DNA from: Bordetella parapertussis
GTDB lineage: Bacteria; Pseudomonadota; Gammaproteobacteria; Burkholderiales; Burkholderiaceae_D
DNA length: 16,879 nt
Reading direction: 5' to 3'
Assembly (NCBI GenBank): GCA_945883145.1
Contig: CAMCXB010000051.1
Span: 1 to 16,879 of the forward strand
The notes beneath the pieces are model-generated. The model did no database searches, was not told where the DNA came from, and saw nothing but the letters and a program-made list of their open reading frames with translations. Positions 1-6,574 of the stretch are shown here, piece by piece. Each line of letters starts with the position of its first letter. Positions within the stretch are counted from its first letter, which is position 1. The position numbers and the translations under genes were made by a program.

Positions 1-170
1 CCTGTAGTCGTATTAAAACGTGATAACTGCGTAGAGAAACCTAAATGGCTATAAGAAAAACGTGGGTAGGTATGTGAACCATCTACTACATATGTTTCTG
101 GTGCGGCGAAAGCAGCTGATGCTGTAACTGTAAAAATTAAAGCACTAACGAGTTGTGACATTTTTTTCAT
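1..170 (-). CDS. YceI-family periplasmic protein (5' part only)
   Basis: The reading frame starts at an ATG at 170-168 and runs off the left edge, giving 56 residues. An AGGAG at 178-182 sits 7 bases upstream of the start. Residues 1-22 form a clear Sec signal peptide: basic start (MKK), a hydrophobic core, and an AFA|AP cleavage site. The mature start ETYVVDGSHTYPRFSYSHLG has the pattern of YceI proteins, small lipocalin-like barrels that bind polyisoprenoid molecules such as ubiquinone in the periplasm. The gene lies directly downstream of a cytochrome b561 gene on the same strand, the same pairing as yceJ-yceI of Escherichia coli, which supports the family call. The ligand is inferred from the family. 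The rest of the gene is outside the window. Confidence 0.85.
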   Translation of the reverse strand, partial: MKKMSQLVSALIFTVTASAAFAAPETYVVDGSHTYPRFSYSHLGFSTQLSRFNTTT

Positions 171-261
171 GTTGAATCTCCTGTTGTGAATGAAAGGTAG
201 TGAAGTTATTTAGTGGGATTGGTGGTGATACGAAAAAAATTTAATCTATAGACTTCGGTTG

Positions 262-828
262 CTATCCATCTTGCATTGTTGATGATGACTTACTAGGTAG
301 CATACGGCGTAGCGTATCGTCTTTATCAAGGACATGATGCTTGATCGCAGCTGCAATATGAATAAGCAAAACAAGAATCAAAATAATGTTTAATGATTCA
401 TGGACTTCCGCTAATACTGCGCCTAGCTCTTTGTTTTTTTCTAATAAGTCAGGAATAGGTAAGACGCCAAACCAAACGGTTTGAAATCCTTTTGCCGAAC
501 TCATCAACCATCCTGAAAGTGGAATCACCAACATCAACACATATAAGGAACCATGTCCTAGATGCGCTGCCCATTGCTGAATTTTTGGTGTCAGTGTTGG
601 TAATGCGGGTGGCTGATGCGTTAGGCGCCAAGCTAGTCTGATTACAAGCAATAAGAATGCAGATACGCCTGTCCACTTATGCCATGAATACAGTTGTAGC
701 TTTTGTGGCGAGAGTGGTAAATCGCTCATATAAAAACCTAGCCCTAGCATGGCAAACAATAACAATGCCATTAGCCAGTGCAGAATTTTTGCTGTACCGG
801 TATAAGTGCTTATAGGATTTTCATTCAT
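262..828 (-). CDS. Cytochrome b561 (YceJ-like), di-haem membrane protein
   Basis: A 188-residue integral membrane protein of the bacterial cytochrome b561 family, expected to carry two b haems and move electrons between quinol and an acceptor in the inner membrane. Four hydrophobic segments are visible, roughly residues 17-33, 54-67, 93-109 and 146-162. Haem-ligand histidines fit the family: H17 (KILHW), H50 (WHKWTG), H157 (LLIHIAAA), with H164/H165 close by. The frame can be extended two codons to a TTG at 834, but an AGGAG at 836-840 is 7 bases from the ATG at 828 and only 1 base from the TTG, so the ATG is chosen. It is 24 bases downstream of the dioxygenase gene and 91 bases upstream of the YceI gene, so the three probably form one operon. 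The electron acceptor cannot be told from sequence. Confidence 0.9.
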   Translation of the reverse strand: MNENPISTYTGTAKILHWLMALLLFAMLGLGFYMSDLPLSPQKLQLYSWHKWTGVSAFLLLVIRLAWRLTHQPPALPTLTPKIQQWAAHLGHGSLYVLMLVIPLSGWLMSSAKGFQTVWFGVLPIPDLLEKNKELGAVLAEVHESLNIILILVLLIHIAAAIKHHVLDKDDTLRRMLPSKSSSTMQDG

Positions 829-852
829 GTTCAAACTCCTAATTTTGCATCA

Positions 853-1656
853 TCATGCTGCATGCAGTGGCGTGAATGTATAAGCATCCATCGCTAGTAC
901 ATAATCATCAATACCAGAATAAAAGCGCTCTGCTTTTGCGTCTGCTCCTGCTGCACCCCATGCAACATATAAGGGCAATAAATGCTCATCAGTAGGATGA
1001 GCGCGTGTCGCATTTGGTGCTGTCACACGATAATTCAACATATCTTCTAGACCTTGATTTTCTACACGTTCTGCTATCCATTCTGCAAAGTCGCGTACAT
1101 AGGATGGTGTTTGCTGATCTTTTCTACTCGCAACAAAATAATCATTAAGGTTATGCGTCAAGTTGCCAGAGGCAATAACTAAAAACCCTTTTTCACCTAG
1201 CTTAGCTAAGGCTTGACCTAATCGATACGCTTGTTGTGGTCCAGCCCTGCTTTGTAATGACAGTGGAATAACAGGCACATCCGCTTCTGGGAACATCAGT
1301 CTCAATGGCACCCATGCGCCATGATCCAATCCTTGTCTTGCCGCTAATTCTGCTGGCAAGCCAGCTGCTTGAATTGCTTGCATCACTTCCTGTGCGCCTT
1401 CAGGACATCCGGTTGCTGGGTATTGAATACGGTAAAGCTCTTCTGGGAATCCGCCGAAATCATGCACTGTTTCCGGTTGAGCAGAAGATCCTACTGTGGG
1501 CACAGCCGTATCCCAATGAGGACTAATAATAATGATGGCTCGAGGAGCAGGTAATTTTTTCGCTATGGTTGCCAAAGCGGCACCTGCCGCACCCGGACGC
1601 AACGCAAAAGTTGGCGCTCCGTGAGGGACAAACAAAGTAGGCATGGCGTTGCTCAT
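853..1656 (-). CDS. Class III extradiol ring-cleavage dioxygenase (DODA/YgiD-like)
   Basis: A 267-residue cytoplasmic enzyme of the LigB superfamily, close in layout to E. coli YgiD (4,5-DOPA extradiol dioxygenase). Such enzymes use a bound metal and O2 to open catechol rings. Candidate metal and catalytic histidines are present in the usual order: H12 (FVPHGAPT), H47 (ISPHWD), H112 (LDHGAW), H168 (GNLTH), H220 and H225 (AHPTDEHLLPL). The frame is open to a GTG at 1704, but the ATG at 1656 gives the usual family length and begins a few residues before the conserved motif. Neither start has a good ribosome binding site. It is first in a likely operon with cytochrome b561 and YceI, and is divergent from a LysR gene 101 bases away that may regulate it. 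The physiological substrate is unknown; DOPA activity in this family is often incidental. Confidence 0.88.
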   Translation of the reverse strand: MSNAMPTLFVPHGAPTFALRPGAAGAALATIAKKLPAPRAIIIISPHWDTAVPTVGSSAQPETVHDFGGFPEELYRIQYPATGCPEGAQEVMQAIQAAGLPAELAARQGLDHGAWVPLRLMFPEADVPVIPLSLQSRAGPQQAYRLGQALAKLGEKGFLVIASGNLTHNLNDYFVASRKDQQTPSYVRDFAEWIAERVENQGLEDMLNYRVTAPNATRAHPTDEHLLPLYVAWGAAGADAKAERFYSGIDDYVLAMDAYTFTPLHAA

Positions 1657-1757
1657 ACTAAGGCGGCTTTGTGTGATGAAATAGATCGCACTATAGTCCA
1701 GCACGTAGAGAATAAATAGGGGACAATCAGCAATTCTTTATTGCTCTCAACGCAACA

Positions 1758-2648
1758 ATGGACACATTACAAGCCATGCGAATCTTTGTCAGGGTCGCAG
1801 AATTAAACAGTTTTTCAGGTGTCGCTAAGCAGCTAGGCGTGGCGCGTTCGGTTGTTACCCGCCAAGTCGCGGCGTTAGAAAGCCATTTAGGCACCAAACT
1901 TATGGCACGCAGTACTAGACGTTTAACCCTGACTTCTGAGGGTGCTAGTTATTTAGAAAAATGCCGCGTTATTTTAAATTTAGTGGATGCAGCTGAAACG
2001 GGTATCGCCCAAGAACGGCTCACACCCAGAGGTTTAATACGCATCAGTGTGCCGCTCAGTTTTGGATTAAAACGTGTCATGCCCCACTTATTGGAGTTTG
2101 TGCGGCTTTATCCAGAGGTAAATATTGATATGGATTATTCAGATAGGCGGGTGAATTTAATTGAAGATGGTATCGATTTATCTATACGTATTACGCCTAA
2201 ATTAGAGAGTAGCTATGTAGTGCGAAAAATTAGTCACAGTCGTTTACGTGTGATTGCCTCTCCTGATTATCTTGCACGTTGTGGCACACCACTGCATCCA
2301 TCCGAACTGATTCATCATCAATGCTTGGGTTACACCATCGCTGGAGGACAGCAAGCATGGCAATTTCTGATAAACGGACAATTACAAAATTTTCCTCTGC
2401 GCTCGCAAATCAATGCTAACAATGGCGAGGTATTAACTGAAGCTTCTGCACAAGGATTGGGTATTACCTGTCAACCGGATTTCATAGCAGAACCTGCTCT
2501 CTCAGCAGGAAAAGTAAAAGAAATTCTGACAAACTTTTCCATGCCCGAGTTAGGTATTTATGCCATGTTGCCGAGTAATCGACAAATCCCTCATCGAGTA
2601 CGCGTGCTGATGGATTATCTTGTTTCTAAACTTGGTGAGCCTGCTTGA
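1758..2648 (+). CDS. LysR-family transcriptional regulator
   Basis: A 296-residue LysR-type regulator. Residues 1-60 form the winged helix-turn-helix (MDTLQAMRIFVRVAELNSFS, then a recognition helix around ARSVVTRQVAALE). Residues about 90-295 form the periplasmic-binding-protein-like effector domain, including the common LysR phrases DGIDLSIRI and SAQGLGITCQPDFI. The length is normal. No Shine-Dalgarno sequence precedes the ATG. It is divergently arranged with the dioxygenase operon, with 101 bases between start codons, the usual geometry for a LysR protein controlling its neighbour and itself. The effector is not known. The specific target is inferred from position only. Confidence 0.93.
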   Translation: MDTLQAMRIFVRVAELNSFSGVAKQLGVARSVVTRQVAALESHLGTKLMARSTRRLTLTSEGASYLEKCRVILNLVDAAETGIAQERLTPRGLIRISVPLSFGLKRVMPHLLEFVRLYPEVNIDMDYSDRRVNLIEDGIDLSIRITPKLESSYVVRKISHSRLRVIASPDYLARCGTPLHPSELIHHQCLGYTIAGGQQAWQFLINGQLQNFPLRSQINANNGEVLTEASAQGLGITCQPDFIAEPALSAGKVKEILTNFSMPELGIYAMLPSNRQIPHRVRVLMDYLVSKLGEPA

Positions 2649-2700
2649 ATATTAAAACTCTGTTATCAACGAGATATCAAGATTACTTATAATGCCTATC

Positions 2701-2769
2701 ATGAAACTAAAGCGGATAAATATCTTATCGCTTGCTATGATGCTTTTGTCTCCTCCGCCTCTTTATTGA
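2701..2769 (+). CDS. Possible leaderless 22-codon peptide gene (speculative)
   Basis: A short frame starts at ATG 2701 and would encode a basic then hydrophobic peptide (MKLKRINILSLAMMLL, then SPPPLY). The frame is open from an earlier ATG at 2692. A perfect -10 hexamer TATAAT lies at 2688-2693, so transcription could begin at about 2700, right at the second ATG. A strong terminator follows 12 bases after the stop. No good -35 is seen (TTATCA at 2663-2668 has 19-base spacing), and there is no Shine-Dalgarno site. This could equally be a small RNA of about 110 nt, or chance sequence between a gene and its terminator. Confidence 0.2.
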   Translation: MKLKRINILSLAMMLLSPPPLY

Positions 2770-2780
2770 GTGTGGATTTA

Positions 2781-2808
2781 AAGCCCGCATTCAAGCGGGC
2801 TTTTTTTT
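2781..2808 (+). terminator. Rho-independent terminator
   Basis: An 8-base-pair stem AAGCCCGC/GCGGGCTT (2781-2788 and 2795-2802) with loop ATTCAA is followed by a run of eight T (2801-2808). It is placed to end transcripts from the LysR gene, or from the possible small unit starting near 2700, before the AbrB gene. Confidence 0.88.
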
Positions 2809-2866
2809 CGCTCTATGTTTTACTTCATCTTACGTTTGCGCTTCAATTACAAAATCTGCACTTCTA

Positions 2867-3955
2867 ATGGCGCAAGATGAGCTTGTTACAATCTCGCTTA
2901 TGCGTCGTCCTTCTTATCAAGTATTTTTACATCTCATTGCTGGCCTCTTGTTAGCGCTGTTTGCAACTTTATTGTTTGAGGCATGGCATTCGCCTCTACC
3001 TTGGATGTTAGGACCTCTATTTGCAACTGCTACCGCGCGTTTACTCAATGCTCCGTTTAACTGTCCTTGGCAAATTCGCGCAGCAGGTCAGTGGGCTATA
3101 GGAACGGTATTAGGTTTGTATTTCACACCCAGTGTGATTGCTATCTTAGTTAATCGCGGTAGTGTTATTTTTATTGCGGTGATGTTTGCTTTATTACTCG
3201 GCTTAGTGTGCGCTTGGTTATTAGCACGCTTATCAGGCATTCAACGTAGCACAGCATTTTTTTGTATGGCTATAGGTGGTGCTTCAGAAATGGCAGCACA
3301 AGCAGCGCGACATAATGCACGGGTTGATTATGTGGCTGCTGCGCATAGTCTACGATTAATGCTGGTGGTTGCGATTATTCCGTTTGCTTTGAAATTTTTT
3401 GATGTACATGGACAAGACGCTTATGAACCCGCCACGCGCATTATTCAACCTTTAGGATTAATAGTTTTAATTGGTTTAACTACTTGTGCTGCACTAGTCT
3501 TACAAAAACTCCGTTGGCCTAATGCTTGGGTAATCGGACCATTATTAATCAGCATAGCGATTACCGCTGCTAATATTTCACTCTCCGCTTTACCAACTTG
3601 GATGAGTCATGCTGGTCAGTTATTTATAGGATTTTCACTCGGTACACACTTCACACCTAGTTTCATTCGCGGTGCGCCTCGCTTTATGTTAAGTGTGGCA
3701 GTGTGTACTATTTTTGCTTTGATCGTATCTGCTGGTTTTGGTTGGTTGTTGGCTGATTGTTGTGATTTGCATTTTGCCACTGCCATACTTGCCACTGCAC
3801 CAGGTGGTATTGCAGAAATGAGTTTGACTGCAAAAACATTAGAGCTAGGTGTACCTATTGTGACCGCCTTCCATGTTTCTCGGATGGCTGTTTTGGTTTT
3901 AACGATAGGACCTTTATTCCGAGTATTACAAAAATTTTTAGCGTCACCACATTAA
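2867..3955 (+). CDS. AbrB-family integral membrane protein (two-repeat putative transporter)
   Basis: A 362-residue, very hydrophobic protein of the AbrB family (historically mislabelled ammonia monooxygenase; unrelated to the Bacillus AbrB DNA-binding protein). Two copies of the same unit are visible with a constant offset of 176 residues: PWMLGPL at 45 and WVIGPLL at 221; GLYFTPSVI at 83 and GTHFTPSFI at 259; GGASEMAAQA at 137 and GGIAEMSLTA at 313; HSLRLMLVVAIIPF at 160 and HVSRMAVLVLTIGPLF at 336. This internal duplication is diagnostic of the family. About 10 membrane segments are likely. The start is uncertain: ATG 2867 gives the longest frame, MRRPSYQ at 2900 is an alternative, and neither has a ribosome binding site. 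It follows a terminator, so it probably has its own promoter. It converges with the asparaginase gene, 4 bases apart. The substrate is unknown. Confidence 0.88.
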   Translation: MAQDELVTISLMRRPSYQVFLHLIAGLLLALFATLLFEAWHSPLPWMLGPLFATATARLLNAPFNCPWQIRAAGQWAIGTVLGLYFTPSVIAILVNRGSVIFIAVMFALLLGLVCAWLLARLSGIQRSTAFFCMAIGGASEMAAQAARHNARVDYVAAAHSLRLMLVVAIIPFALKFFDVHGQDAYEPATRIIQPLGLIVLIGLTTCAALVLQKLRWPNAWVIGPLLISIAITAANISLSALPTWMSHAGQLFIGFSLGTHFTPSFIRGAPRFMLSVAVCTIFALIVSAGFGWLLADCCDLHFATAILATAPGGIAEMSLTAKTLELGVPIVTAFHVSRMAVLVLTIGPLFRVLQKFLASPH

Positions 3956-3959
3956 AAAT

Positions 3960-4445
3960 TTATTTACGTTCGAATTTTCCAATAGCACGATTTTTCTTTA
4001 CGTCATTCCAGTGAAATACTTGCGCATTCATTGCAACATAAACACCGGATGGCAGCATACTCGCTGCTGCGATTGCAAAACCTAAATTAAACTGTGCATC
4101 AGATTGCAATACCCGTTGCGGCACCATAGCACCGGTCAATACAATGGTATGCGATAGCGCTGCTTTGCCTAATACCTCTGCTGTTGCATCCATGGTGTCA
4201 GTGCCGTGAATAATCACAATCTGCTGTTCTTTAGAAGCACGACACGCATCTAAGATTTGTTGGCGATGACTATCTTGCATGTCCAAAGAATCAAGTGCGA
4301 ATAGCGCTTCAAAACAAATGTCATTCGCCATGCGCGCTTGAGTTAAAAGCTCTGGCACACAGCTTTCAGAAAAAATTAATGTTCCACTTAGCGGGTCATA
4401 GGTCTTGTCGAATGTTCCACCTGTAGTTATTACACGCATGTTCAT
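3960..4445 (-). CDS. Single-domain (half-size) asparaginase-like protein
   Basis: A 161-residue protein matching only the N-terminal catalytic domain of type I/II L-asparaginases, which are normally about 330 residues. Key motifs are intact: TTGGTFDK (nucleophile-equivalent T11), HGTDTMDAT (T82, D83), VLTGAMVP, and a lysine (K151 in NDVKK) that aligns by my reading with K162 of E. coli asparaginase II. The protein ends 10 residues after that lysine, so the C-terminal domain, which helps form the dimer and part of the active site in the full enzymes, is missing. Stand-alone domains of this size exist in proteobacteria, and no leftover C-terminal sequence is visible beyond the stop, so I treat it as intact rather than truncated. 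Asparaginase activity is plausible but not assured. A chain of hairpins ending in a terminator lies 80 bases upstream on the same strand and might control it. No Shine-Dalgarno site is seen. Confidence 0.82.
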   Translation of the reverse strand: MNMRVITTGGTFDKTYDPLSGTLIFSESCVPELLTQARMANDICFEALFALDSLDMQDSHRQQILDACRASKEQQIVIIHGTDTMDATAEVLGKAALSHTIVLTGAMVPQRVLQSDAQFNLGFAIAAASMLPSGVYVAMNAQVFHWNDVKKNRAIGKFERK

Positions 4446-4525
4446 AGATGAAAAATGGAATGAAATATTTTTGTATCATACCGCGAGCTGAGTGATATTT
4501 TAAAATCTCTGCACTTAATATAAAT

Positions 4526-4558
4526 AAAAAAAGAGTGAAGGCGATTGAGCCTTCACTC
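4526..4558 (-). terminator. Rho-independent terminator on the minus strand
   Basis: A perfect 10-bp inverted repeat GAGTGAAGGC/GCCTTCACTC (4533-4542 and 4549-4558, 6-base loop) is flanked on the plus strand by A7 at 4526-4532, which is a T7 tract at the 3' end on the minus strand. The plus strand has no T tract after the stem, so it works in one direction only. No minus-strand protein gene lies upstream for it to terminate. Confidence 0.8.
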
Positions 4559-4643
4559 CGAAATTGCAAGGTAATAAAGGTGATAATCAGCTTTATTACC
4601 TGCCATCCGAGACGAGATGGACCTCCATAGTAAGCAGGAGGTC
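4526..4643 (-). ncRNA. Candidate structured small RNA or 5' leader (four stem-loops plus terminator)
   Basis: Read on the minus strand, four hairpins follow each other almost without gaps. H1 is GACCTCC/GGAGGTC (4643-4637 with 4626-4620, loop 10). H2 is CCATC/GATGG (4620-4616 with 4607-4603), sharing one base with H1. H3 is GGTAATAAAG/CTTTATTACC (4600-4591 with 4579-4570, loop 11). H4 is a perfect 10-bp stem followed by seven T. The mix of perfect stems and a terminator in a gene-free stretch argues for a transcribed RNA. The 5' end is not defined; a weak -10-like TAAAAT lies upstream on the minus strand without a -35. It may be a free small RNA, or an attenuator leader of the asparaginase gene that begins 80 bases further on. 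I did not match it to a known RNA family. Confidence 0.5.
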
Positions 4644-4828
4644 AAGCTTGATCCAATGCTAAGTTGTCATAATTTTATGCCCGCAAAGAGCTTGTTATTA
4701 CAAACTTAAGCAGCTTAGTTATCTGTATTTGTTTTACTGTTGATTAAAAAAATTCAGCGTAACAAGGGTAAAACCCATTTCTCGCGAGTGCATTTAACGG
4801 CTACACTACAAGTCATTTTATTCATGGT
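4644..4828. other. Gene-free remainder of the 4446-4828 gap
   Basis: The 383-base gap between the asparaginase start and the next plus-strand gene holds the hairpin chain at 4526-4643. In the remaining 185 bases I see no convincing gene, no clear sigma-70 promoter on either strand and no repeats. The right end must hold the promoter of the downstream plus-strand gene and, if the RNA is real, its minus-strand promoter. Confidence 0.4.
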
Positions 4829-4834
4829 GTGACT

Positions 4835-5596
4835 ATGAAAGCTGTCGCCCCCGGCACGGTTATTTTTCATCGCTATCGAGGTTATGGCGTTATTACTTCT
4901 GTCAATTTGATGACGGGATGGATCTCGGCCAGATTCGGTGGCGAAGGTCGCACTCTTGATCTTAATTTGTCTTGTGATCAAGTGCAGCATGCCGATGGCG
5001 AGCCTATTTATTTTCGTCGTTCTGCTCCCGACCGCATGCCGCACGGGCGCATTATGGACATGATGCGTGAGCTACATAAAGCGGGTTATCAGCGTCTCTA
5101 TTTATATAGTTGGCCTAAAGCTTCTGGCATGCATTGGCGTTGGCATTTATTTACCGGTCCCAGACATTGGATGCAACGTGCATGGCGCGAAGGTTGGTAT
5201 GGCTCTGGCGCTGATTACAATTTAAATCCTGTATTAGGTTGGGGCGACGCACCCGGCGCCGATACCCATGCCTTAATCTCTGCATTAGCGAAATTTGATC
5301 CTAGCGGACTTGCAAATGCATTAGGGCGTGATGAAGATCACACACGCTGGTTTGCCGATGTGTGTGATGCTTTGCTACCTGACTATACGTATTCCTTAGG
5401 TTGGGATCAGCAAGCAGGTCCTCAGCCACAACTGCTGCCCATTGTTCCACTTCGTTTTAAGGTTAAACCGTATATCGGTATGCCACTATCATTTCCACCT
5501 GGTTGGGGACATTTATGGAGTGGTGTGCCGCGTATTTCTGTTAACAACACTCTCAATAAAGATAGGGTTGATTTTCCCTCTGACGCTGATCGCTAA
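4835..5596 (+). CDS. Unrecognised tryptophan-rich protein
   Basis: A 253-residue, probably cytoplasmic protein with no signal peptide or membrane segment. I do not recognise the family. Residues about 3-35 (PGTVIFHRYRGYGVITSVN, then WISARF) resemble the small beta-barrel start of CarD/TRCF-like or UvrD C-terminal modules, where a GxxVxHxxyGxGxV pattern is common; this is a weak resemblance. The rest is rich in tryptophan (about 12 in the protein), concentrated in the middle (SWPK, HWRWH, RHWMQRAWREGWYG). The tail is GWGHLWSG followed by a polar end. The frame also opens at a GTG at 4829, and neither start has a ribosome binding site. Codon use and base composition look like the neighbours, and the long open frame without gaps supports a real gene. 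It is 63 bases upstream of the pseudouridine synthase gene, so they may be co-transcribed. Confidence 0.8.
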   Translation: MKAVAPGTVIFHRYRGYGVITSVNLMTGWISARFGGEGRTLDLNLSCDQVQHADGEPIYFRRSAPDRMPHGRIMDMMRELHKAGYQRLYLYSWPKASGMHWRWHLFTGPRHWMQRAWREGWYGSGADYNLNPVLGWGDAPGADTHALISALAKFDPSGLANALGRDEDHTRWFADVCDALLPDYTYSLGWDQQAGPQPQLLPIVPLRFKVKPYIGMPLSFPPGWGHLWSGVPRISVNNTLNKDRVDFPSDADR

Positions 5597-5659
5597 TACT
5601 TGATTGCCCTTAGTCGCGAATTAGAATTTATTAATTAGAGCGCGTCATTTTCTTTAGTC

Positions 5660-6574
5660 ATGCCATCTGAAACGCGTTCACAATTTCTTGCTAGTCTTTC
5701 ACCTCGTGCAGGTGTATCACCTAGTTATGTTTGGCTACCAAATGGTCCATGGAAAACAATCGGTGAATTTTTCATTTTTCGTTTTCCACATGTTGATCTA
5801 AGTAGTTGGGAAAGTCGTATGTCACGCGGCGAGGTTAGAGATGAACATTCTCTGGCTTTACATCTAGCTAGTCCTTATCGAGTCGGCGCTTGTGTTTTTT
5901 ATTATCGAGAACCTGAGCATGAAACACCTATACCCTTTCAAGCTGACATTCTTTATCAAGATGATGAAATATTGATTGCAGATAAACCGCATTTTTTGCC
6001 TGTAACACCTGGTGGTCGTTTTTTGCATGAGACCTTATTGGTCCGTTTAAAAAATGAAACTGGCATTACTAGTCTGGTTCCTTTACATCGTTTAGATCGT
6101 GAAACTGCAGGCTTAGTGATGTTCTCTGTTAATCCTACTAGCCGTCATCAATGGTTAAGCTTATTTAGAGATCGCGCTGTGAAAAAAATCTACGAGGCGC
6201 ATGCAAGCTTTAATGAACAACTTGGTTTACCGTATGTATATCGTTCACGTCTTGTAAAGGATGAACGTTTTTTTAAGATGAAAGAGGTTGATGGAGAACC
6301 AAACAGTGAAACTATTATTCACTTACACAAACGTGAGTTAAGTCATACTTCTTATTTACTTGAAGCTGTTACTGGAAAAATGCATCAATTGCGTGTGCAT
6401 ATGATGGCTTTGGGCTTACCATTATTAAATGATGCTTTATATCCTATTACCCTTGCTGCTAATAGTGATGACTTTACTGCGCCATTAAAATTACTAGCGC
6501 GCTCACTGACATTTATAAATCCTATAGACGGCAAGCACCTTTTTTTCGAAAGCCGTCGTTCCCTTTATGATTAA
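5660..6574 (+). CDS. RluA-family RNA pseudouridine synthase
   Basis: A 304-residue enzyme of the RluA family, which isomerises uridine to pseudouridine in rRNA or tRNA. The catalytic motif HRLDRETAG is at 143-151 with D146 as the catalytic aspartate. It is preceded by the usual substrate-loop region DEILIADKPHFLPVTPGG (102-119) and followed by TGKMHQLRVHM (238-248), the conserved motif III of the family. The first 90 or so residues are an N-terminal extension that may be an S4-like RNA-binding region, though I cannot confirm this by eye. The RNA site modified cannot be told. Its last 8 bases overlap the start of the MFS transporter gene, so the two are translationally coupled. Confidence 0.92.
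   Translation: MPSETRSQFLASLSPRAGVSPSYVWLPNGPWKTIGEFFIFRFPHVDLSSWESRMSRGEVRDEHSLALHLASPYRVGACVFYYREPEHETPIPFQADILYQDDEILIADKPHFLPVTPGGRFLHETLLVRLKNETGITSLVPLHRLDRETAGLVMFSVNPTSRHQWLSLFRDRAVKKIYEAHASFNEQLGLPYVYRSRLVKDERFFKMKEVDGEPNSETIIHLHKRELSHTSYLLEAVTGKMHQLRVHMMALGLPLLNDALYPITLAANSDDFTAPLKLLARSLTFINPIDGKHLFFESRRSLYD

Noticed and set aside
1657..1704. Upstream GTG start for the extradiol dioxygenase
   Set aside because: The 16-residue extension has no ribosome binding site, and family proteins begin close to the later ATG; a TATAGT over the GTG may even be promoter sequence.
4600..4643. Signal recognition particle 4.5S RNA
   Set aside because: The hairpin region has an AGCAGGAGGTC stretch on the plus strand but lacks the conserved SRP loop motif and long rod-like pairing.
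4656..4709. Short plus-strand frame after a GGAGG within the hairpin region
   Set aside because: The GGAGG is 14 bases from the ATG, too far, and it forms one side of a stem; the 17-codon frame has no other support.
4754..5044. Minus-strand frame of 96 codons overlapping the start of the tryptophan-rich protein gene
   Set aside because: No ribosome binding site, no recognisable product, and the plus-strand frame is far longer and continuous.
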